Origin: Pseudoalteromonas sp. MM1
GTDB taxonomy: Bacteria; Pseudomonadota; Gammaproteobacteria; Enterobacterales; Alteromonadaceae
Reading direction: 5' to 3'
Length of the DNA: 64,000 nt
Assembly (NCBI RefSeq): GCF_030296835.1
Contig: NZ_AP027923.1
Span: 558,001-622,000 of the forward strand
This document shows, piece by piece, positions 18,078-25,180 of this stretch. Position 1 is the stretch's first letter. Each line of letters opens with the position of its first letter. A program made the position numbers and the translations under genes. Below the pieces are notes generated by a model, which saw only the letters and a program-made list of their open reading frames with translations, did no database searches and was not told where the DNA came from.

Positions 18078-18830
18078 ATGAAAGGCGTTAAACCATTGAT
18101 CTTAGCTGGTATTGTAGCAGCAAGTGCTGCAGTACATGCCAATGATTTAGAAAAGGTTATCGATAAAAGCAGTGAAATTAATAAATCAGCTGCGCAATCA
18201 CAAACAAAAATAGACAAGATTGCTGATTCAATGCAAGGACGTCTTCAACAGTTTAAAACCCTTAATAAAGAAATTGATGGTTTAACTGTTTATAACGCGC
18301 AATTAACTAAACAGTTAAATAACCAAATTGAAGAAATGGAGTCACTAAACCTTTCAATGGATCAGGTCTCTATTATTGAGCGTCAAATCACACCACTAAT
18401 GCTGCGCATGATTGAAGGGCTTGAGCAATTTGTAGCACTTGATGTGCCATTTTTGCAAGAAGAGCGCACTAAGCGTATTAGTTCTTTAAATGCCATGATG
18501 GACCGTGCAGATATTAACTCAAGCGAAAAATTCCGCCGCGTATTAGAAGCATACCAAGTAGAAGTTGATTACGGACGCACTATTGAAGCCTACACCTCAC
18601 TACTAACAGTAGACGGTAAAGAGCGTGAAGTAGACTTTTTACGCATTGGCCGCTTAGAGCTTATTTATTTAACACGTGATGGCAAGCAAGCCGGTAGCTG
18701 GGATGAACAAACAAAATCGTTTGTTACATTACCAGACTCAACAATTAGCCAAATCAACAAAGGTTTACGCATAGCACGTAAGCAACTTGCCCCAGATATG
18801 TTAACTCTGCCAGTACACGCAGCAGAATAA
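18078..18830 (+). CDS. DUF3450 periplasmic protein of the TonB2 cluster
   Basis: This 250-residue secreted protein has a signal peptide ending AAVHA and a long coiled-coil segment at about residues 25-110, followed by a conserved C-terminal domain. DUF3450 proteins stand at the head of TonB2-type operons in Vibrio, Shewanella and Alteromonadales, where they are assumed to help energise TonB. I use ATG 18078, 8 bases after AAAGG; the GTG at 18069 overlaps that site. It is the first gene of a six-gene run to about 23.2 kb. Confidence 0.88.
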   Translation: MKGVKPLILAGIVAASAAVHANDLEKVIDKSSEINKSAAQSQTKIDKIADSMQGRLQQFKTLNKEIDGLTVYNAQLTKQLNNQIEEMESLNLSMDQVSIIERQITPLMLRMIEGLEQFVALDVPFLQEERTKRISSLNAMMDRADINSSEKFRRVLEAYQVEVDYGRTIEAYTSLLTVDGKEREVDFLRIGRLELIYLTRDGKQAGSWDEQTKSFVTLPDSTISQINKGLRIARKQLAPDMLTLPVHAAE

Positions 18831-18840
18831 GAGGTTGAAA

Positions 18841-20208
18841 ATGAAACTGTTTACTCAAATGACAAAAATGGCCCTTTTTGCTGCAAGCCTAAGCTTTGCA
18901 AGCACAAGTGTGGCTGCTGAGCCTATGGATTTAGACTCATTATTAAAAACACTTGAAGAAGGCAAATCGGCTCAAAGCGCACAAAACAAACAACGCGAAC
19001 AAGAATTTATGGCGCGCCAAAACGAACAAGTGCAAATGCTTAACAATACACAAGCAAAACGTAATCAAATGCTTGTCGAGTCTGAGCGCTTAGAAACACA
19101 GTTTGAAGAAAACGAAGTAAAACTTGCTAACTTAACAGATACACTGTCTAAACGAATGGGTTCTTTAAAGGAGCTATTTGGTGTGCTTCAGCAAGTTGCA
19201 GGCGATTCTAGCAATAAGTTTGCTACCTCTGTGGTATCAGCTGAAATTGCGGGTCGTAGCACATTTATGGATGAGCTAGCACAAAAAATGGGCTCTACTT
19301 CAAAGCTTGCCTCTATCGAAGATATTGAAAAAGTATGGTTTGAGCTACAACGTGAAATGACAGAGCAAGGTAAAGTAAGCCGCTTTACTACCGATGTAAT
19401 TGTACAAGGTGGTGAAAAAGCACAGCAAGAAGTGGTGCGTGTTGGTGCTTTTAACTTAATCTCTAACGGTAAATACCTAGAATTTAACCCAGTAACAAAT
19501 ACCTTAAGCGAGTTAAATCGCCAGCCTGTAGCGCGTTTCACTGCAACAGCAGATGAGTTACAAAACACTAAAAGCGGTGTTGTACAGTTTGCGCTTGACC
19601 CAACGGGTGGCTCAATTTTAGGCTTATTAGTGCAAGCACCAGATACCGAAGAGCGTGTGCACCAAGGTGGCACAGTCGGTTATGTTATTTTAGGTGTAGG
19701 TGTCATTGCTTTACTTATTTCACTTGAGCGTTTTTTCTCATTACTGATTATGGGCGGTAAAATTCGTCGTCAACTTAAAGATGATGTAGCACGCGATGAC
19801 AACCCACTTGGTCGCGTAATGAAAGTAAAAGATCAGTTCCCTGATGTTGCCCACGACACATTAGAACTTAAATTAAGTGAAGCTATTTTACGTGAAATGC
19901 CAAAAGTAACGCGTAATTTAACGCTGATTAAAATCATCTCGGTGGTGGCACCGTTACTAGGTTTACTAGGTACAGTAACCGGTATGATCAACACCTTCCA
20001 AGCAATCACATTATTTGGTACAGGTGACCCTAAACTAATGGCTGGTGGTATTTCGCAAGCATTGGTTACAACGGTTTTAGGCTTAGTTGTGGCAATTCCT
20101 ACGGTATTTTTATACACCCTACTCAATACACGCGCTAAAAACATATTGCTTACTATTCAAGAGCAAAGCGCAGGTATTATCGCACAGCGAAGCGAGAAGG
20201 GAGCATAA
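18841..20208 (+). CDS. TtpC-like large ExbB-family protein
   Basis: This 455-residue inner-membrane protein of the MotA/TolQ/ExbB family has a long periplasmic N-terminal part. It has a signal peptide ending SVAAEP and a coiled coil at about residues 30-110. Three membrane segments carry the ExbB channel motif, APLLGLLGTVTGMINTFQA, near residues 375-395. It corresponds to TtpC of Vibrio TonB2 systems, an extra component required for TonB2 function. ATG 18841 follows GAGG six bases upstream. It lies between DUF3450 and exbB2. Confidence 0.88.
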   Translation: MKLFTQMTKMALFAASLSFASTSVAAEPMDLDSLLKTLEEGKSAQSAQNKQREQEFMARQNEQVQMLNNTQAKRNQMLVESERLETQFEENEVKLANLTDTLSKRMGSLKELFGVLQQVAGDSSNKFATSVVSAEIAGRSTFMDELAQKMGSTSKLASIEDIEKVWFELQREMTEQGKVSRFTTDVIVQGGEKAQQEVVRVGAFNLISNGKYLEFNPVTNTLSELNRQPVARFTATADELQNTKSGVVQFALDPTGGSILGLLVQAPDTEERVHQGGTVGYVILGVGVIALLISLERFFSLLIMGGKIRRQLKDDVARDDNPLGRVMKVKDQFPDVAHDTLELKLSEAILREMPKVTRNLTLIKIISVVAPLLGLLGTVTGMINTFQAITLFGTGDPKLMAGGISQALVTTVLGLVVAIPTVFLYTLLNTRAKNILLTIQEQSAGIIAQRSEKGA

Positions 20209-20211
20209 ACC

Positions 20212-20739
20212 ATGGTGCTATTGATTGACTCAATCAATGCTATCCGTGATTTTCTCGACACTGGTGGCCAAGTCCTCTTGGTCATCGGGGTGTTAATCTT
20301 CGCGATGTGGTTATTGATACTCGAGCGATTTATTTATTTTTTCAAAGGTTTTCGTAGTTACAAGCAAAACGTAAAAGCGCAGTGGAAAAACCGTGCAGAG
20401 CGCAATAGCTGGAATGCTGAGCAAATACGCCAGGCAATGATCTCTCGTGCCTCAATGCGTTTAGACACCAACTTAGCGCTGATAAATGTAATGGTTGCAT
20501 TATGTCCGCTACTTGGCCTATTAGGCACAGTAACGGGAATGATTGAAGTATTTGATGTAATGGCAATTACCGGTACAGGTAGTGCGCGCTCTATGGCATC
20601 AGGTGTTTCTAAAGCAACTATTCCAACCATGGCAGGTATGGTTGGTGCACTTTCGGGTGTATTTGCCTCTACGTTTTTACAACGCAGAGCCAAGCGCGAA
20701 GTTGAACTACTACAAGACAGCATGGTTTTAGACCATTAA
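20212..20739 (+). CDS. exbB: ExbB2-type proton channel subunit
   Basis: This 175-residue MotA/TolQ/ExbB protein has three membrane segments. The conserved CPLLGLLGTVTGMIEVFD is near residues 98-115, and MASGVSKATIPTMAGMVGAL forms the third segment. With ExbD it uses the proton gradient to power TonB. The start ATG follows GAAGGGAG and lies 3 bases after the TtpC-like gene. Confidence 0.92.
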   Translation: MVLLIDSINAIRDFLDTGGQVLLVIGVLIFAMWLLILERFIYFFKGFRSYKQNVKAQWKNRAERNSWNAEQIRQAMISRASMRLDTNLALINVMVALCPLLGLLGTVTGMIEVFDVMAITGTGSARSMASGVSKATIPTMAGMVGALSGVFASTFLQRRAKREVELLQDSMVLDH

Positions 20740-20790
20740 GTAACATTTTGATAAGTGGCTTATATAGTCGCTCATCCTAGGAGAATAAAA

Positions 20791-21204
20791 ATGAGAGCCC
20801 CGTTAGGAAATCTATTACAAGAAGACGAAGCAGAAGAAATTAACATGACCCCAATGTTAGACGTTGTATTTATCATGCTTATTTTCTTTATTGTTACCGC
20901 CTCGTTTGTGAAAGAAGCCGGTATTGACGTAAACCGCCCAGAAGCCGCAACAGCGGTTAAAAAAGAACGCGCAAATATTTTAGTGGCTATTTCTGATACA
21001 GGCGAGATTTGGATTAATAAACGCCAAATCGATGTACGAGCAGTGCAAGCTAATATTGAACGCTTAAAAGCTGAAAACCCACAAGGGAGCGTGGTCATAC
21101 AGGCTGATAAAAAAGCCACCACTGATATGTTAATTAAAGTAATGGATGCGTCGCGTGCTGCGGGTGCGTTTGATGTGTCAATTGCTGCACAAGATGCGTC
21201 TTAA
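20791..21204 (+). CDS. exbD: ExbD2-type proton channel subunit
   Basis: This 137-residue protein has one membrane segment that carries the essential Asp in NMTPMLDVVFIMLIFF (near residue 25), and a periplasmic C-terminal domain. ATG 20791 follows AGGAG; a GTG at 20755 would add 12 unlikely residues. It pairs with the ExbB-type protein just upstream. Confidence 0.93.
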   Translation: MRAPLGNLLQEDEAEEINMTPMLDVVFIMLIFFIVTASFVKEAGIDVNRPEAATAVKKERANILVAISDTGEIWINKRQIDVRAVQANIERLKAENPQGSVVIQADKKATTDMLIKVMDASRAAGAFDVSIAAQDAS

Positions 21205-21213
21205 GGGTTAGTC

Positions 21214-21822
21214 ATGTTGCGATATTTAGTAGCATTAATAGTAGCGGGCGTAGTGACCTTTATGCTGTTTTTAGGCATGCAGGCACTGATCACCGGTGGT
21301 GAAGGTGCCATGTCGGAGCCAGTAAAAGGAAACGTTCTAGACTTTGTACGTTTGAAAAAAGAAGAAACAGTACAGAAGAAAGAACGTAAACCGCAAAAGC
21401 CACCTACTCCAAAAGAGCCACCACCGCCAATGGAGTCGCCGCAAATGCAAAATAATGATGCAAACGCGGCCAGCAATAATTTTGACTTTGGCGCCGATGT
21501 AGGCAGCGACGTTGACCTAGCAGGTGGCTTAGCGCTTGAAACCAGTGATGGTGAATATCTACCCATTGTAAAAGTAGCTCCTGTGTATCCGCGCCGTGCT
21601 TTGTCACGTGGTATTGAAGGCTACGTAATTGTGGAATTTACAGTAACTAAACAAGGTACTGTAAGAGATCCGCAAGTAGTAAAAGCGGTTCCTGAGTCAC
21701 TGTTTGATAGAGCTGCGATGGATGCTGCACTTAAATTTAAATATAAACCGCGCGTAGTAAATGGTGAAGCCGTTGAAGTGGCGGGTGTTCAAAACAAAAT
21801 ATCTTTCCAAATTAATGGTTAA
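21214..21822 (+). CDS. tonB: TonB2-type energy transducer
   Basis: This 202-residue TonB has an N-terminal membrane anchor (residues 4-27), a short Lys/Pro-rich spacer (KPPTPKEPPPP) and the C-terminal domain with YPRRALSRGIEGYVIVEFTV (about residues 127-146) that contacts receptor TonB boxes. The short spacer is typical of TonB2. It probably serves the large receptor encoded just downstream, although it may serve others too. Confidence 0.93.
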   Translation: MLRYLVALIVAGVVTFMLFLGMQALITGGEGAMSEPVKGNVLDFVRLKKEETVQKKERKPQKPPTPKEPPPPMESPQMQNNDANAASNNFDFGADVGSDVDLAGGLALETSDGEYLPIVKVAPVYPRRALSRGIEGYVIVEFTVTKQGTVRDPQVVKAVPESLFDRAAMDAALKFKYKPRVVNGEAVEVAGVQNKISFQING

Positions 21823-21855
21823 TTTATCTTAATTGGATGAAATAGCGAGGCGATT

Positions 21856-23178
21856 ATGAAATTACTACCTACAGCTAAAAATTTAAAGCTGGCATTATTT
21901 TGCACTGCCGCGATTAGTGCAAGTATTGTTGTGCCAAGTACACTAAGCCTTGTGCCAGGGCTAAACGTAGCCACTGCACATGCAGAGCAAAAAACAAAGC
22001 GTGTACCCGCATTGCGTGAAAAGGTTTATAGCCAACTCGCTCGTGCGCAAAAGCTTGCTGACGATGGCGATGTAAAAGGCGGCCTTGAAGCACTTGATAG
22101 CATTCAAGAGCGAGCGTCTAGTATGAACTCGTACGAAATCGCGATGATGCATAACTTTTATGGCTTTATTTATTACAACGAAAATGATTTACCTAAAGCG
22201 ATTGCCTCTTTTGAAAAAGTGGTAGCCGAAGAGGCTATTCCAGAGTCATTACGTTTAAGTACTACGTTTAGCCTAGCGCAGCTTGCAATGGCAAATGGTG
22301 AGTATAAAAAAGTAATTGCGTTTTTAGATAAATGGGATGAAATAAATACCAAACCTATTACTGAAGGGTATTATTTACTTAGAGCGCAAACTTACTATCA
22401 GTTAAAAGAATATCCAAAGGGACTTGAGTACATCAATCAAGTTATTGCTCTTAGCGACAGCGAAGGTAAAACCCCTAAAGAAAATTGGCTGGTACTTCAG
22501 CGCGCTATGTATTACTCACTTAATCAAACAGATAATGTAGTTGCAGTACTTGAGCGCATGGTCAAACTTTACAATAAACCAGAGTACTGGGTTCAGCTAG
22601 CTGGTATGTACGGAGAAACGGGCAAAGAAAAAGAACAACTAGCAGTAATAGAAGCAGCTTATCAACAAGGCTTTTTAAAAACTAAGTCTGACTTAAGACA
22701 ATTATCACAAACTTACCTTTATAACGGCCTAGCATACAAAGCGGCTAAAACAATGAGTGATGCGATAGAAAGCGGCGTTGTAGAAAAGTCAGCGAAGAAC
22801 TATGCCTTTATTGCAGAGGCTATGATCCAGGCCAAAGAAGACGAAAAGTCGATTAGTTACTTTGCAAAAGCGGCTGACCTATCAGAGCATGGCAAGTACG
22901 ATCAACGCTTAGCTGAAGTTTATGTTAACATCGAGCAATACGAAGAAGCCGCTGATGCTGCGCGTAAGGCGCTTGATAAAGGCGGTCTTGATTTTGAATC
23001 AAACGCCTACGTTGCGCTAGGTATGGCACAGTACAATATGCAAAATTTTGATGCGTCTATTTTAGCGTTTGAACAAGCCCAAAAGCATGATAAATCACAA
23101 CGTTTAGCAAATCAGTGGATCAAATATGTGAAGCGTGAAAAAGTGCATGCGCAAACACTTAAAGCCGCGTTACTTTAA
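21856..23178 (+). CDS. TPR protein of the TonB2 cluster
   Basis: This 440-residue exported protein is composed of tetratricopeptide-like helical repeats from about residue 60 to the end. Visible repeats include AIASFEKVVAE, GLEYINQVIAL and SILAFEQAQKH. An N-terminal hydrophobic segment acts as signal or anchor. Proteins of this type close the DUF3450-TtpC-ExbB2-ExbD2-TonB2 operon in Alteromonadales. Function is unproven, probably assembly of the envelope complex. It starts 33 bases after tonB with a GCGAGGCG site. Confidence 0.85.
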   Translation: MKLLPTAKNLKLALFCTAAISASIVVPSTLSLVPGLNVATAHAEQKTKRVPALREKVYSQLARAQKLADDGDVKGGLEALDSIQERASSMNSYEIAMMHNFYGFIYYNENDLPKAIASFEKVVAEEAIPESLRLSTTFSLAQLAMANGEYKKVIAFLDKWDEINTKPITEGYYLLRAQTYYQLKEYPKGLEYINQVIALSDSEGKTPKENWLVLQRAMYYSLNQTDNVVAVLERMVKLYNKPEYWVQLAGMYGETGKEKEQLAVIEAAYQQGFLKTKSDLRQLSQTYLYNGLAYKAAKTMSDAIESGVVEKSAKNYAFIAEAMIQAKEDEKSISYFAKAADLSEHGKYDQRLAEVYVNIEQYEEAADAARKALDKGGLDFESNAYVALGMAQYNMQNFDASILAFEQAQKHDKSQRLANQWIKYVKREKVHAQTLKAALL

Positions 23179-23243
23179 CTTTTTACTCTAACGCTATTTT
23201 ATACCAATAAAAGAGCGTTTACCTTTTTCATAATCGCAACACC

Positions 23244-23268
23244 AAAACCGCCTTAGGGCGGTTTTTTT
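23244..23268 (+). terminator. Terminator of the TonB2 operon
   Basis: A 9-bp GC-rich stem (AAAACCGCC / GGCGGTTTT) with loop TTAG is followed by a T-run. Confidence 0.85.
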
Positions 23269-23311
23269 CGTTGTTAAATTATTTAAGTTATTGAATTTAA
23301 GATAATTACTA

Positions 23312-23367
23312 TTGTCATCTTATGGTTACCAAACTGTAACTACTTTGTCATATCCCTCCCGTATCTT
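23312..23367 (+). promoter_or_regulatory. Four-repeat PHO-box-like array and -10 element
   Basis: The heptamers TTGTCAT (23312), TGGTTAC (23323), CTGTAAC (23334) and TTGTCAT (23345) recur at exactly 11-base steps with 4-base spacers. This is the architecture of PhoB sites (CTGTCAT repeats). A TATCTT -10 candidate begins 10 bases after the last repeat, as in PhoB-activated promoters lacking a -35 box. It precedes the beta-helix lipoprotein gene. Confidence 0.65.
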
Positions 23368-23481
23368 ATTTGCATCCGATAACTCAGGTCACCTTAATGC
23401 ATGAGTATCGTGCCTTAAAGTGACTTAAGTTTTTTACTTAATGCACTAACAAAATAATTAAATACTTTAACGGAGTGAACA

Positions 23482-25083
23482 ATGAAATTATCTGATTTAT
23501 TCAAGGTCAGCCTAGTAGCAACTGCAATGACGCTAGCTGGCTGTGGCGGCGATATCGAAATTACACCTACTGTAAACGATAACAGCTCAACAACAGATAA
23601 CAGTGTTAATAATTCAAACAATACCACTGGTTCAACAACTGAAGAAGAAGCTGTTTGTGCAAGCTACGAATCAGATGCAGGTACGGTAACAGGTGTAGTA
23701 AGCGGCATTGATTGTTTATACAACGACTCGTTTGCGAGCAAAACAATTTCTATCACAAGCAACATTACTTTCGCTGAGCTACCTGATGGCGGTGTTCACG
23801 TTTTTGAAGATGCATTACAAATTGGTGAAGACGGCAGCACAGTAGATGGCTTTGAAGTACTAGCAAATGGCCCGACAATGACTGTTGAACCAGGTGCTGT
23901 CTTAGCATTTGGCTCAGGTGAAGCAATTGTACGTATTGCACGTGGTGCAAAAATTCAAGCGGTAGGTACTGAAGAGAAGCCGGTTGTATTTACTTCTGCA
24001 AATGCGTTCGACCGTTTTGATACAGCAGGTGAAGGCGCACGCTACGCAGATTGGGGCGGTATCATTATTAATGGTAACGGTATTACTGACCAATGTACTG
24101 ATGCAGAGCGTGACGGTGGTACGTGTAACGTAGCTTCTGAAGGTATTACAAGCTACTTTGGTGGTAACGATAATGCAGACTCTAGCGGTAATATTAAATG
24201 GGCTAAAATTTGGTACGCAGGTTCAGGCCCTCGCGTTGGTGGTGAAGGCGATGATTTAAATTCACTAACACTAAATGCAGTTGGCTCTGGTTCTGAGTTT
24301 GATTACCTACACATTCACCAAGGTTTTGATGACGGTATTGAAATTTTTGGTGGTGCTACAACGCTTAAACACGTAGCGGTAACAGATACACAAGATGATT
24401 CATTTGACTTTGACGCAGGTTGGCAAGGTAAAGCTCAGTACTTATTTATTCAACACGGTACTGTGACACTAAATGACGGCACTGTAGTTAACATGGGTAA
24501 CAATGGCTTTGAGTCTGATGGTGTTAAAGGTTCTTCTACCGAGCAAGTGTCTCCATCTAATCCAACGGTTGCCAATGTAACGGTTGTAACTACCGATGGT
24601 AACTCGGTACGTGATGATGACCCTTCACAAGCTTACAAGTTTGATGACCAATTTAATTCAAGCATTTACAACACAGTTATCGTTAAGCAAAACGCCACTA
24701 ACACGCAATGTATTGAGTTTTCAGGCGACGGTGAAGCACAAGCAGATAAAATCTCATTCACAAGTTCTGTAATGGCGTGTTCTGCAAACTTTACTGATAC
24801 AGATACGTTTGCAAGCGGCCCATTAGCAGGTCAAACAAAAACAGCGTGGTTTGAAAATGACGGTGCTAACCAAATCTTAACTGATGATGTTGCAGTACTT
24901 GCAGATAACGGTTTTGCTACAAACACCGCAGCTAGCGAAGTAACGGTTACTGCAACAGACTTAAGCACAAGCGATTCATTCTTTGAAAGCGTAAACTACA
25001 TTGGTGCAGTATCGGATCAGGATACAGACTCTAGCTGGTACAAATGGGTTGAAGCGGCTGTTACAGCAGCAAATGCTGACTAA
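23482..25083 (+). CDS. Outer-membrane lipoprotein with beta-helix-like repeats
   Basis: This 533-residue lipoprotein has the lipobox LAGC at Cys21. An Asn/Ser/Thr-rich linker runs to about residue 55. A long domain of short beta-rich repeats follows, with turns such as MTVEPGAVLAFGSGEA, WGGIIINGNG and FDYLHIHQGFDDGIEIFGG, suggesting a right-handed beta-helix. I know similar proteins next to TonB receptors in Alteromonadales, sometimes under misleading names. Function is not established. It is acidic and could bind a ligand or cation at the surface for the receptor encoded 97 bases downstream. PHO-like boxes precede it. Confidence 0.75.
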   Translation: MKLSDLFKVSLVATAMTLAGCGGDIEITPTVNDNSSTTDNSVNNSNNTTGSTTEEEAVCASYESDAGTVTGVVSGIDCLYNDSFASKTISITSNITFAELPDGGVHVFEDALQIGEDGSTVDGFEVLANGPTMTVEPGAVLAFGSGEAIVRIARGAKIQAVGTEEKPVVFTSANAFDRFDTAGEGARYADWGGIIINGNGITDQCTDAERDGGTCNVASEGITSYFGGNDNADSSGNIKWAKIWYAGSGPRVGGEGDDLNSLTLNAVGSGSEFDYLHIHQGFDDGIEIFGGATTLKHVAVTDTQDDSFDFDAGWQGKAQYLFIQHGTVTLNDGTVVNMGNNGFESDGVKGSSTEQVSPSNPTVANVTVVTTDGNSVRDDDPSQAYKFDDQFNSSIYNTVIVKQNATNTQCIEFSGDGEAQADKISFTSSVMACSANFTDTDTFASGPLAGQTKTAWFENDGANQILTDDVAVLADNGFATNTAASEVTVTATDLSTSDSFFESVNYIGAVSDQDTDSSWYKWVEAAVTAANAD

Positions 25084-25112
25084 ATAGCAACACCCTTTAT
25101 AACCTCTAATTA

Positions 25113-25157
25113 AAGGCGCCTTGTGGCTTGTTATTTAAGCGTCAGGCGCCTCTTTTG
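25113..25157 (+). terminator. Intercistronic hairpin between lipoprotein and receptor genes
   Basis: The self-complementary AGGCGCCT occurs on both sides of a 25-base partly pairing loop, followed by a T-rich run. It may partially terminate transcription and lower receptor output relative to the lipoprotein. Confidence 0.5.
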
Positions 25158-25180
25158 TATAACCTGATTAGGATTATCTC

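Noticed and set aside
19188..19673. 161-codon minus-strand frame within the TtpC-like gene
   Set aside because: It is antisense to a well supported gene and lacks a start site or motifs.
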